A stretch of 64,000 nucleotides of DNA, from positions 124,001 to 188,000 of the forward strand of contig NZ_JBFNXJ010000004.1 of assembly GCF_040812015.1 (NCBI RefSeq). Direction: 5' to 3'. The notes under the pieces are model-generated. The model saw only the letters and a program-made list of their open reading frames with translations. It did no database searches and had not been told where the DNA came from. The translations under genes were made by a program, and so were the position numbers. Below, one piece after another: positions 42,169 to 50,399 of this stretch (its first letter is position 1; each line of letters starts with the position of its first letter). Origin of the DNA: Chitinivorax sp. PXF-14 (lineage in GTDB: Bacteria > Pseudomonadota > Gammaproteobacteria > Burkholderiales > SCOH01).

Positions 42169-42685
42169 CAGCCTGAATATAGGAACAAAGGCAATCGTTG
42201 GTGACGTGTTCCAAGTTCCTATTTCCGAGGAATGTGTAGGATTTGGCCAGATTCTCGCTATATACAAGGAGGAAATGCTGCTAATGGCCATTTTCGATAT
42301 GCGAGCTGGGTACGATGAGGTCCCATCGATTGAATCGATTATCTCTGCTCGCCCAATTTTTATTTGCAACTCACTTGATGCGAAAATATGGCATGGTCAG
42401 TGGAAGATCATCGGAAACCATCCCCCTGACAGCGCAAAAATTCTACTTCCGAACTACAAAGTGAAGGTCGGTGATGGGTTCTATGTAGAGAACTATGCGG
42501 CAGACAAGACTCGTCTATGCAAAAATGAAGAGTTGGCCTCCTTGGAATTCCGCAGTTGTGTAGCGCCAATTCGTCTTGAAAATGCGCTCAAGGCTCATTG
42601 GGGATTTGTGCCGTGGAATGACGCCTACAATGCCCTACTTGCGGAGAATGCATTAAAGTCGACCTTGGTGGTAGTTGATCAATAA
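42155..42685 (+). CDS. Imm26-like immunity protein
   Basis: The 176-aa protein would neutralise the toxin tip of the RHS gene that it overlaps. It begins at TTG (42155), five bases after a strong CAGGAGGAAAAG, and so overlaps the RHS stop by 14 bp. It contains the Imm26-type pattern KAIVGDVFQVPISEECVGFGQIL and later WKIIGNHPP. Base composition is AT-richer than the surrounding RHS body, typical of toxin-immunity modules moved between strains. Toxin pairing rests on position. Confidence 0.75.
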   Translation: MTDHSSLNIGTKAIVGDVFQVPISEECVGFGQILAIYKEEMLLMAIFDMRAGYDEVPSIESIISARPIFICNSLDAKIWHGQWKIIGNHPPDSAKILLPNYKVKVGDGFYVENYAADKTRLCKNEELASLEFRSCVAPIRLENALKAHWGFVPWNDAYNALLAENALKSTLVVVDQ

Positions 42686-42695
42686 GCCATCGTAA

Positions 42696-43016
42696 TACGA
42701 ACCAACGCTTTCCGCGTACGCGGCAAAGGGGGGTACTTACGTTCTAAAGGACGCTGAAGGCACGGTTGTTAAGACCGGTCGAACAAACGACTTGGCGCGA
42801 CGTGAAGCCGAGCATGGCCGCAATCACCCCGACAGGACCTTTGAAGTTGACAAACGTACAGACAACCGAGCGGCGCAACGAGGTCGGGAGCAAGATTTGC
42901 ATGATGCGAATCCGAGTGCGCACGCGGCAAACGGTGGAATGGACAAGATCAATGGGATTAGCCCAACCAATCCAAGACGAGACGAGTATTTGATGGCCGG
43001 TAGGGAACTGCCATGA
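42696..43016 (+). pseudogene. Orphan RHS toxin tip 2 (GIY-YIG/URI-like), no start codon
   Basis: An open frame of 106 codons after a TAA reads GGTYVLKDAEGTVVKTGRTN and DLARREAEHGRNHPDRTFEV, then a tail ending YLMAGRELP. Tyr, Gly-Arg-Thr, Arg and His match the opening of GIY-YIG/URI-type nucleases. No ATG with a ribosome-binding site precedes this part, so it is probably a silent tip that could be joined to the RHS core by recombination. Its TGA overlaps the next immunity gene start (ATGA). Confidence 0.75.
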
Positions 43017-43465
43017 AGAAGCTGACCATTAATAATGGGACTGTGGTTCTGGTTCCCGTAGTCCCCGCGGGATTCGCGATAGGTGTTGTCATTCGAGCGG
43101 ACGGTAAAGGACGTGCAGTCGGAGCCTTCTTCGGACCGAGGGTGAACAGTGCTTCGGATGTGAACGCATCCGAGTTGCAGCTGGAGTCTGCTGTGTTGGT
43201 ATGTCGCTTCGGGGATCACGGCCTGCACACGAAGCGGTGGCCCATGATAGGCGTGATCCCGAGTTGGGGTAGCGCTCCATGGCACGTCACGAAGTTCTCC
43301 AGGCGACACGACAATCCTGATCTCTGCTACGTCACCGAGTACGACGAGTCTTTGAACGTAATCTCTGAGGTTGTCTTACCTGCTGCCGAGGGTAAGGCGT
43401 TGCCGGATGAAGCGCAGTACGGTTCTGGCGTCGTCGAGGCGAAGCTAGCCAAGCTCTTGCAGTAG
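43013..43465 (+). CDS. Second Imm26-like immunity protein
   Basis: A 150-aa protein with VVLVPVVPAGFAIGVVIRAD, AVGAFFGPRVN and RWPMIGVIPSWG, similar in layout to Imm26-type immunity proteins but clearly different from the first. It overlaps orphan tip 2 by 4 bp, so the two moved together as a cassette. It may protect the cell against siblings that use toxin tip 2. No own promoter was identified, but TAGGGAACTGCC precedes the ATG. Confidence 0.65.
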   Translation: MKKLTINNGTVVLVPVVPAGFAIGVVIRADGKGRAVGAFFGPRVNSASDVNASELQLESAVLVCRFGDHGLHTKRWPMIGVIPSWGSAPWHVTKFSRRHDNPDLCYVTEYDESLNVISEVVLPAAEGKALPDEAQYGSGVVEAKLAKLLQ

Positions 43466-43713
43466 CGGCAAAGATTGCAGAAGCTGCAGCAGATGCTGCG
43501 CTTGCCGCAGGTAAGCGGTCCGGGGCGGCTGCCGAGTTGAGAGTCGGAGACCGAGTATTTACTGGTGTTAGCGGTGAGGCAGTACCGCACAATCCTAGCG
43601 GCCAACTTGCCCGGGGCACGCGATCGCGTGTTCCCTGGATCGGGGCGGTTGGCGGCAAAAGCAGCAGGCGATTGCTGAAATGTCATGCAATCAGCCCTGG
43701 TGGGGGGCTGTGA
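43465..43713 (+). pseudogene. Decayed toxin tip 3 (deaminase-like)
   Basis: A frame that overlaps the end of the second immunity gene reads AAKIAEAAADAALAAGKRSG then AAELRVGDRVFTGVSGEAVP and ends LLKCHAISPGGGL. The block VGDRVFTGVSG followed by PW and KCH resembles YwqJ-type or BURPS668_1122-type deaminase toxins in polymorphic toxin systems. The usual PWHGKCxE motif is disturbed, there is no start codon and no immunity gene follows. Assignment to the deaminase fold is tentative. Confidence 0.5.
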
Positions 43714-43764
43714 ATATTGGGGAACACGGATTTAGGTTAATGAAAAGCGAAAGAAAACTTCAAG

Positions 43765-45669
43765 ATGTTTAAACCCTCAAAAATTCTGTGCGCTATGGTG
43801 TGTATGCTCCCGCTCTTTACTGCATGTAATAGCGGTGGTGGCGGAGACAATGGTTCGAGTCAGTCACCGTCCACCGCTATTACTGCCGTGAGCATCAGTG
43901 CCGACCAGAATTTGTCTGTTGATCCCAAGAATGGTTTTCCGGTGGTATTCGCAGCAGCCGGTGTACAGGGTGGTGTGGCGCCCATTCAATACAACTGGGA
44001 TTTCGGCGAACCAGCAAGCGGGGTGCAAAACGGCGCGTCCGTTGCACAGGCGACGCATAACTTTGCGATACCTGGCGTGTATAACGTCAAGTTGACCTTG
44101 ACTGATGCCAGGGCTCAAACTTTTCAAACGAGTAAAGCAGTAACGGTTATCGACCCAACTACAAATCCGAATCCAAACCCATCTCCAAATTTGCCGCCCG
44201 TTGCGAGCGGCGTGGTATCGCCGAGCACTGCGACGGCTGGCCAAACGCTCACCTTTGATGCGTCTACGGCGTCAGCCGGCACAGCGAACCAGCAAATCGT
44301 GTCATATTCATGGAAATTCCAAGATGGACAGGTGCTGAACGGAAAGGTCGTCAGCCGCACGTTTTCGGCAGTCAGCTCATATAGCGTGGAATTGACTGTC
44401 ACTGACAATACCGGCTTGTCCGCTCGCACGTCCATGAACTTCGTGATTCAGGCTGCCGCGCCGACACCGTGCCCTGTACCGTCAGCCGGCTCCTTGGGCG
44501 CACCTGTGAGTGGGGTAGGAAATACGTTAGCGGCCGGTAGCGGACACAGCCTGGTACTTAAAAGCGATGGCACGTTTTGGGCCTCGGGGCTGGCTGCGAA
44601 TGGTCAGCTCGGTGCGGGTTCAATGCAAAATTGCAGTCAGTTCATCCAGGTTCTCTCCGGTGTCAAGTCTGTCGCTGCGGGTGGCTTGCACAGTCTTGCG
44701 TTGAAAGCAGACGGTAGCCTATGGGCGACCGGAGACAATTCTTACGGTCAGCTTGGTACGGGAGACAAAACGAGCCATTCCAAATTTTTCCAAGTAATGA
44801 CTGGTGTCAAAGAAATCGCTGCAGGTCGCTTTCAGAGCTTTGCAATCAAGGATGACAATAGTCTTTGGGCTGTTGGCGAAAACGGTGTTGGACAGCTTGG
44901 CGCTGGCAACACCGTGGACCAGTATCAGTTCGTCAAAGTTCTCGCCGATGTCAAAGCGGTGTCGTCGGGTGGGTTGCACACGCTTGTGCTGAAAATGAAT
45001 GGTAGCCTCTGGGCGGCGGGTTGGAACGGCTTCTATCAGCTTGGGACCGGAGACACCGCGGACCAACATCAGTTTGTACAGATACTCGGGAGCGGCGTAC
45101 AAGCCATTGCGGCCGGCTATCTGCATAGCCTGGTGGTGAAAACCGATGGTAGCCTGTGGGTGGTCGGGGCCAACGGCAATGGCGTCAGCGGTGGAGGAGC
45201 GGCGACCTATGGCCAGCTTGGCGTGCAAGCGCTACTGTCCGATCAGAATACGATTTGTACATCCGCTTACTGTAAGCAGCTTTTCCAGGTAATGAGCGGC
45301 GTGAAAGCGGTTTCTGCAGGGTATGGCCATAGTCTTGCGCTAAAAGCAGACGGTAGCCTGTGGGCGGCGGGATTCAACGAGTTTGGCCAGCTTGGAAATG
45401 GGAGCAACAACAACCAAGGCCAGTTTATGCAAGTGGCCACCGGTGTGCAAGGCATGGCGGCCGGATACCTTCACACACTTGCTGCGAAGACCGACGGAAG
45501 TCTCTATACGGTCGGCGCGAATAGCAATGGTATCGACTGTGGCGTTGTGCATTGTGATGCTAACTCCGGGGCGCCTCGGGTTGTATATGGGCAGCTTGGG
45601 ACCGGCGATACTATGGACCACTCGACATTTGTCCGCGTAATGGCTGCGATTGCCATTGCGGGCCAGTAA
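43765..45669 (+). CDS. PKD and RCC1-repeat lipoprotein
   Basis: The 634-aa product has a lipobox (LPLFTAC, Cys21) and a Gly/Asn/Ser linker, then two PKD-type beta-sandwich domains (about 30-130 and 140-230) and a run of seven or so RCC1-type repeats (LHSLALKADGSLWATGDNSYGQLGTGD) that should form a beta-propeller. Likely an outer-membrane-anchored, surface-exposed binding protein. The two domains and lipid anchor suggest adhesion. It follows the toxin array but has its own spacer. An IS481-like remnant lies immediately downstream. Confidence 0.85.
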   Translation: MFKPSKILCAMVCMLPLFTACNSGGGGDNGSSQSPSTAITAVSISADQNLSVDPKNGFPVVFAAAGVQGGVAPIQYNWDFGEPASGVQNGASVAQATHNFAIPGVYNVKLTLTDARAQTFQTSKAVTVIDPTTNPNPNPSPNLPPVASGVVSPSTATAGQTLTFDASTASAGTANQQIVSYSWKFQDGQVLNGKVVSRTFSAVSSYSVELTVTDNTGLSARTSMNFVIQAAAPTPCPVPSAGSLGAPVSGVGNTLAAGSGHSLVLKSDGTFWASGLAANGQLGAGSMQNCSQFIQVLSGVKSVAAGGLHSLALKADGSLWATGDNSYGQLGTGDKTSHSKFFQVMTGVKEIAAGRFQSFAIKDDNSLWAVGENGVGQLGAGNTVDQYQFVKVLADVKAVSSGGLHTLVLKMNGSLWAAGWNGFYQLGTGDTADQHQFVQILGSGVQAIAAGYLHSLVVKTDGSLWVVGANGNGVSGGGAATYGQLGVQALLSDQNTICTSAYCKQLFQVMSGVKAVSAGYGHSLALKADGSLWAAGFNEFGQLGNGSNNNQGQFMQVATGVQGMAAGYLHTLAAKTDGSLYTVGANSNGIDCGVVHCDANSGAPRVVYGQLGTGDTMDHSTFVRVMAAIAIAGQ

Positions 45670-45733
45670 TACGAATTCGCCGTAACAAGGCGATAGCTTT
45701 TGCGGGCTGCGTAGAGCGGCAAAGACAGCAGCG

Positions 45734-45925
45734 ACGGTAGAGAAGGACTTCTTCGCTGGCACGAAATACACGGACAAGGTGTTGGAGCAGGATCTGGATG
45801 ATTGGATGGTCTACTACAATGAAAAGCGCACGCACCAAGGGAAGATGTGCTGTGGGCGAACACCCCTGCAGACCCTGATCGACGGCAAAATCCAATGGAA
45901 GGAGAAAGTAGGTAACCTGAACTGA
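45734..45925 (+). pseudogene. IS481-type transposase C-terminal remnant
   Basis: The 63 codons read TVEKDFFAGTKYTDKVLEQD, then WMVYYNEKRTHQGKMCCGRT and end before TGA. This is the catalytic-core tail (with the DDE glutamate region) of an IS481-family transposase. No start or N-terminal part exists. A likely terminal inverted repeat lies at 45926-45985 with CTGATCTGACAATCGGGCACC and TCTGAACTTCTACACA. Confidence 0.8.
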
Positions 45926-46044
45926 TCTGACAATCGGGCACCGTCAAAACGGGCGACTGTCAGATCAAGTCTGAACTTCTACACATAAGGCATGCGCGCC
46001 GTGGCCGCCGACGCCGGCTGTTTCGGTTTGTTCCGGTCTTGTTG

Positions 46045-46221
46045 ATGTCCCGTTGCGAAATTCCGAGTGAGTCGCTAGCCAAGGGCGCTATCGGTGTAAT
46101 CGTCGAGGAATTCTCTGAACCAGAGGAGGCTTACGAAGTCGAGTTCTGTGATGAAGATGGTGTCACTATTGCTCAGATTGCTCTACGCCCAAATCAATTT
46201 ACTTGGCTCTGTTCTCGTTAA
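46045..46221 (+). pseudogene. DUF4926-like fragment truncated by an IS
   Basis: The frame encodes AKGAIGVIVEEFSEPEEAYE followed by VEFCDEDGVTIAQIALRPNQF, the core of DUF4926 proteins that often sit in toxin or nuclease contexts. The N-terminal lead (EHGLxxG part) is lost and the C-terminus runs into the IS1595 left repeat at 46203. Confidence 0.45.
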
Positions 46222-47244
46222 CTGTTGATATACTGTAACTGTTAACAGTATTGGGGCGGCAAACATGGACACCCAAGAGTTCAAGACTCTGCTGACAACC
46301 TTGCAACAGTTGACGCAAACCCAACGCAGGAAGCTTGCGGCGGCATTGGCACGCAGCCAGCAAGGCGATGCCGTCTCGGTCATCGAGCAGTGTCTGGGTC
46401 AACCAACCCAGTGCCCGCACTGCGCCGCCGATCATCCTGTGCGTTTCGGTCGCGCTAACGGTCTGCAGCGTTATCGCTGCCACGCTTGCCGACGCACGTT
46501 CAACGCGCTCACCGGCACACCCATGGCAAGACTGCGCCAGCGTGACAAGTGGCTCGGCTACGCCGAGGCGTTACGCGATGGCCTGAGTGTGCGCAAAGCG
46601 GCGGCGCAGTGTGAGGTGCATCGCACCACCGCGTTTCGCTGGCGCCACCGCTTCCTCAGTAACCCCAAGGATCGCATGGCTGCTCATCTCACCGGCATCG
46701 TCGAGGCTGACGAAACCTTCCTGCGCGCTTCCCGTAAGGGCGATCGGCAGGTCAAGCTCACGCGCAAGCCACGCAAGCGTGGCGGTAGCGCCAAGAAGCG
46801 CGGCTTATCGGGCGAGCAGGTGTGCGTCCTGATCGCACGTGATCGCGGTGGCGCCACCCTCGATGCGGTCTTGCCCAACATGACCGATGCGGCATTACAG
46901 CAAGTCCTGGCGCCCATCGTCGATCGCGACGCCGTGCTATGCAGCGACGGCCGCCCCGCCTATGCACACTATGCGGCCGCGACGGACACGGCACATAAAC
47001 CGGTGAATCTGTCGGCCGGCATTCGCGTCGTCGACAAGGTGTTTCATATCCAGCACGTCAATGCCTATCACAGTCGCTTCAAAGGCTGGATGGCACGGTT
47101 CCATGGTGTGGCGAGCAAGTATCTGCCCAACTACCTGGGCTGGCGACGCTTGCTGGAGAGTGCGCCAGGCGCTTGCCCGTCGCCCAGAACCGTCATGGAT
47201 TGGGCGCTGGGGATTTGATCAATAGTTAATGAGAACAGAGCCAA
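46203..47244. mobile_element. IS1595-family insertion sequence
   Basis: A 1.04-kb element with about 25-bp imperfect terminal inverted repeats beginning TTGGCTCTGTTCTC at each end (left 46203-46230, right 47218-47244). It holds one intact transposase gene. The 8-bp target duplications usual in the family are not visible, so flanks may have been rearranged after insertion. Confidence 0.85.
46265..47218 (+). CDS. IS1595-family transposase (ISPna2/ISXO2-like)
   Basis: A 317-aa transposase with an N-terminal zinc finger (CPHCAADHPV...RYRCHACRRTFN) and a DDE-type core starting at GIVEADETFL, with second Asp in AVLCSDGRPAYAH and an Asn/His/Glu-type third position in HVNAYHSRFKGWM. It appears complete and could be active. 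Its stop lies at the inner edge of the right inverted repeat. Confidence 0.92.
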   Translation: MDTQEFKTLLTTLQQLTQTQRRKLAAALARSQQGDAVSVIEQCLGQPTQCPHCAADHPVRFGRANGLQRYRCHACRRTFNALTGTPMARLRQRDKWLGYAEALRDGLSVRKAAAQCEVHRTTAFRWRHRFLSNPKDRMAAHLTGIVEADETFLRASRKGDRQVKLTRKPRKRGGSAKKRGLSGEQVCVLIARDRGGATLDAVLPNMTDAALQQVLAPIVDRDAVLCSDGRPAYAHYAAATDTAHKPVNLSAGIRVVDKVFHIQHVNAYHSRFKGWMARFHGVASKYLPNYLGWRRLLESAPGACPSPRTVMDWALGI

Positions 47245-47334
47245 ACAAATCGACACAAGAAATTCTCGCCATATCCGATCCCTCAAACGATTCCTCGGCA
47301 CCTCTGCGCAACGTCTGCAAATCTTTCGGTTTGC

Positions 47335-47541
47335 TCATGATTCGTTCGCCTTTACCGATGGCGCGTTATCTGACGCACCGCCTGCCCGTACCCAGACATC
47401 CACATCTTCTTTTTTGAATTTCCAGAAGCGGCCGACTTTGTGCCCCGGCATACCTTTGTTGGTCACCCAGGCATAAATAGTGTCTTTGGCCACGCCGCGG
47501 CAATCGGCGATTTCATCGACGGATAGCCAGCGGTCTTCCAT
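47335..47541 (-). CDS. AlpA/excisionase-like helix-turn-helix protein
   Basis: A 68-aa MerR-like DNA-binding protein (DRWLSVDEIADCRGVAKDTIYAWVTNKGMPGHKVGRFWKFKKED), the form used by AlpA regulators and recombination directionality factors. I chose the ATG at 47541 because the domain begins there; an ATG at 47583 is also in frame. It may control excision of the island. Confidence 0.8.
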   Translation of the reverse strand: MEDRWLSVDEIADCRGVAKDTIYAWVTNKGMPGHKVGRFWKFKKEDVDVWVRAGGASDNAPSVKANES

Positions 47542-47716
47542 ATCTGCATCCAAATGGAATGCGCCGACCGGATGGGCGGCCACTTTACGGCAGTATACGT
47601 CATGACGTGGCTACAAGCCAGGTTGAGACTGGTTTGACCTAGTTTGACCGGGTAAAGGCCAAGCGAACGGGGTCAGTGCCGACTCGGAGGTGCCAAATGA
47701 CTCGTCCACGGCGAAA

Positions 47717-48532
47717 TCAACGTGATGGCGGCTCCGGCTCTTCCGATGAGGAATCGAGAGCATCGAACTTCAGAAGATAACGCTCCGCTTGCGAGAGCGT
47801 GCGTCGAGCGAGTTCGGAGAGACGTTCTTCACGCATCCGCACGTCTTCCAGCTTGGCGCGCACCGCTTGCATGGTGGCTGCCTGGGCTCGAAGGTCGGCT
47901 TGCTCCTGCGCCCATTCTTCCCGCGTCAGTCGCCGTCGCCGAGGGCCGATTCGCGCGAGAGCCGTGGGGCCGCCCACGTGTTCCCAGTATTCATCTTGGA
48001 ATGTCTGCATTGCCTCGGTGTATGCCTTTCGCTGGAGCGCTGGATTTGCCGCACCTTTGGCGGCGGCGAATCCAGGGTGCAGACTTTTTACGTTCCCCGC
48101 AACGGGATCGACGATGTAGAAATGCAAGTGCGGATGAGGCTCGTCGAGGTGTTCGACGACGGCGCGGAGATTGCCTCCGAATTCGGCACGCAGCCACTCG
48201 ACGGTGAGCCGCTTCCACTCTTCATAGCCGCTTCCATCTGACGGATAGCTCGCGACGCCGGCCAGTAGCACGGTCGCGTCCTTGCGCAGCCGGCGGCCGG
48301 CGGCGTCGCGGGCGTTCGCCTGTATGTCGATGAGCTCGGCTTCGACCTGCGCCAGGCTGAATCCATGAACCAGTGTCGGCGGCAACGGCTCGGTGACGTG
48401 ATTGCACGCACCCGGTCTGCGGGCTGCTTCCGCCAAAATGTCGCCCGCCGACCACTTTGCCGCTGTGTTCTTCCTGGTCTTTTTCGGTGGCGTCAGCGAA
48501 TAGCATTCGATGTGGACAAACTGCGAGGGCAT
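47717..48532 (-). CDS. MobV/Pre-type relaxase
   Basis: The 271-aa protein resembles plasmid mobilisation (Mob/Pre) relaxases, which nick one strand at oriT during transfer. The metal-binding HxHxH-like motif DEPHPHLHFYIVD (nt 48,115-48,145) is clear; the C-terminal third is a coiled coil rich in Glu/Arg/Gln. The upstream region at 48,533-48,837 contains an inverted repeat and iterons, fitting an oriT. The presence of a relaxase with no transfer apparatus marks the island as mobilisable. The domain spread is somewhat short for MobV. Confidence 0.8.
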   Translation of the reverse strand: MPSQFVHIECYSLTPPKKTRKNTAAKWSAGDILAEAARRPGACNHVTEPLPPTLVHGFSLAQVEAELIDIQANARDAAGRRLRKDATVLLAGVASYPSDGSGYEEWKRLTVEWLRAEFGGNLRAVVEHLDEPHPHLHFYIVDPVAGNVKSLHPGFAAAKGAANPALQRKAYTEAMQTFQDEYWEHVGGPTALARIGPRRRRLTREEWAQEQADLRAQAATMQAVRAKLEDVRMREERLSELARRTLSQAERYLLKFDALDSSSEEPEPPSR

Positions 48533-48560
48533 GATTTCAGCCCCGGCGCACTGTGGACAA

Positions 48561-48581
48561 AATATAGTGACCGACTATATT
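48561..48581. promoter_or_regulatory. Inverted repeat upstream of relaxase gene
   Basis: AATATAGT-GACCG-ACTATATT is a perfect 8-bp inverted repeat 29 bp before the relaxase start. It may be part of oriT or an operator. A second hairpin, CCAGGGGC-TCGCT-GCCCCTGG, lies at 48612-48632. Confidence 0.5.
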
Positions 48582-48644
48582 TGTTCCGCGTGAACGCTCC
48601 ACAAATGTCGGCCAGGGGCTCGCTGCCCCTGGACCCCGCCGGAC

Positions 48645-48767
48645 AATGTGCGAACACTGTGTAAAGATGTCGCCGTCGATTGTGCTGCTATGTGGCGACT
48701 CGATGCCGAGGAATGTGCCGACAGTGTGTGATCTCGATGGCGAGCAATGTGTGAAGACTGTGCCATC
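48645..48767. repeat. Iteron-like direct repeats near relaxase
   Basis: AATGTG-type units of about 18 bp occur at 48645, 48712 and 48746. The last two lie in a tandem pair of 34-bp repeats starting CTCGATGCCGAGGAATGTG (48700-48733) and CTCGATGGCGAGCAATGTG (48734-48767). The spacer of about 305 bp has no gene. The arrangement suits an oriT or replication-control region. Confidence 0.55.
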
Positions 48768-48837
48768 TGTGTGTGAAGCACGTGGCAAAAACGGTGTCAC
48801 GCCCGTCCAATCGCTCCCAGCGACGCGGAGGTGAAGG

Positions 48838-49230
48838 TCAAACACGGCCGATCACCTTCGTGCGCGTGAGCAGCTCTTCTTTCTCCGGCTTGTCGAGTAA
48901 GGCGTCCGCTGCGACGCCGACCTTATGGCTGTCATCCATTAGCAATATCTCGACGACTTGGCCGAGGCTGGCGGCGACCGCGAAATCGACCCGGCGCGCA
49001 TCGGTGTATTGCCGAGTCAGCAGACAAGTTCCATCACTCACGACCATTACGTGGAGGCCGTGAGCACCGGACGACATGAAGTCCGGTTGCGGATCGGACC
49101 AGATGCGCAAGTGGTCGGCAGCGACACAAATCGACTGACTCCAACCGATCCCAGGAAGGACTCCGCCTTCGGTGACATCTCGCCAGACGAAGCGAGCATG
49201 CAACTCGGCGACCTGATCATGATTCAGCAT
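48838..49230 (-). CDS. Island protein of unknown function
   Basis: A 130-aa protein read from an ATG at 49230 with GAGGAGTAATTC upstream; an earlier ATG gives a basic, low-quality extension. The sequence (HARFVWRDVTEGGVLPGIGW) is not recognised. It lies between the relaxase upstream region and the winged-helix gene on the same strand, so it may belong to a maintenance or mobilisation operon. Confidence 0.55.
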   Translation of the reverse strand: MLNHDQVAELHARFVWRDVTEGGVLPGIGWSQSICVAADHLRIWSDPQPDFMSSGAHGLHVMVVSDGTCLLTRQYTDARRVDFAVAASLGQVVEILLMDDSHKVGVAADALLDKPEKEELLTRTKVIGRV

Positions 49231-49454
49231 TGAATTACTCCTCTGCGGTTGTCCGGCCATCCGTACCCGGCTTCCTGCCAACATGTAGGACTTTCGAAGC
49301 AGGCCGTTCTTAATAGAAAATTTCCTTCTCTTTGGTGGCTCATCCATGAGCCGCAACTCGCCCGGAACCGGCTCACCGATGCACCATCGACGTCAACGAC
49401 GAGGCGCATAGGTGACCTGGTTCATGGGTGAGCTGTGGATAAACTGCTGTCGCC

Positions 49455-50072
49455 TCACGTGCTGGTATCGCTCTCGTCGGATGTGGCTCGCCATTTCCCG
49501 GCACTGCTCAGCAGCCGCTCCAATGACTTTCGCAGGTCGCCCGACATCGACCCGAGATCGATGTCGCCGATCTGCACGCCTTGACTACCTCGTTCGATGA
49601 CCTGCACTTGCAGCTTGTCGATGCGGATCAGCACGGAGTTGTTCATCGATTGCGCTGCCACTGACTGTTTGAGCTCTTCCGTGACGGCCGAGACTTTGGC
49701 AGGGACGTAGTCCCAACGTCCCATCGCCACCGGCGTGCCATCCGAGCCGACGAGGGGGAAGTGTTCGACGAGCTGATAGACGTTGTGCCGTCCGGATTTC
49801 TGCTTTCGGATCAAACCGCTTTTGCCGAGCGACGCGAGCTCGCGCTTTACCTGGGCGAGCGAGAGGCCGGATTTCGTGGCGATGGTTGCAATCGCTGGCC
49901 CGGCCAGGCCGGTCTTGTAGTTGGCATGCGACTTGATGACCAGGTAAACCTTGCAGGCGGAGCCGCTCATCCGCGCAAGTTGCCCTCCATCGATGAGCGT
50001 CCGGAAGCAGTGGAACCACCAGCCATCGGCCTGCCACTCGTCTTGAGGGGCCTGAAGGGTGGGCAACTGCAT
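49455..50072 (-). CDS. Winged-helix DNA-binding protein, replication-initiator-like
   Basis: The 205-aa protein has a helix-turn-helix region (SGSACKVYLVIKSHANYKTG and GLSLAQVKRELASLGKSGLIRKQ) common in small plasmid and island replication or partition proteins. The C-terminal half is unassigned. Its ATG overlaps the stop of the preceding small ORF (TAATG), which indicates coupled translation. It may help to replicate an excised island; that is inferred. Confidence 0.7.
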   Translation of the reverse strand: MQLPTLQAPQDEWQADGWWFHCFRTLIDGGQLARMSGSACKVYLVIKSHANYKTGLAGPAIATIATKSGLSLAQVKRELASLGKSGLIRKQKSGRHNVYQLVEHFPLVGSDGTPVAMGRWDYVPAKVSAVTEELKQSVAAQSMNNSVLIRIDKLQVQVIERGSQGVQIGDIDLGSMSGDLRKSLERLLSSAGKWRATSDESDTST

Positions 50073-50290
50073 TACGCCACTCCTTCATCGACGATTCGTG
50101 CAATATCCTCGGTACGGAAATGAACTCGGCGCCCAATCTTGCGTCGAGCCTTGCGCAGTAGCAGCCCCAAATCGGACTTGCCGTGCATCGTCATGCGCAG
50201 GCCGTCCTGGCTGCGATTCAGCACCCCCGCCAAGTCCGCCAGTGTCATCAATACGCCGAATTTTTGTACCAGCCGGTCCTCGGTCCGCAT
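50072..50290 (-). CDS. Small DNA-binding protein
   Basis: A 72-aa protein with the region LADLAGVLNRSQDGLRMTMHG followed by basic residues (RKARRKIGRRVHFRTEDIARIV), as in plasmid-type helix-turn-helix proteins. It precedes the winged-helix gene with a 1-bp overlap and so heads this minus-strand pair. Confidence 0.65.
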   Translation of the reverse strand: MRTEDRLVQKFGVLMTLADLAGVLNRSQDGLRMTMHGKSDLGLLLRKARRKIGRRVHFRTEDIARIVDEGVA

Positions 50291-50399
50291 TCCTTGCCTC
50301 CGCTGCGCTCAATTGATCTGAGGTCAGCTTATCTGCGGTGGGCCGGCGATCGGTTTCACGTTATCCTTCAAAAAATGAGGCATTCATGAAACCACGGCT

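Noticed and set aside
48645-48767. CRISPR array
   Set aside because: Only two to three imperfect repeats with no regular spacers and no cas genes; an iteron or oriT reading fits better.
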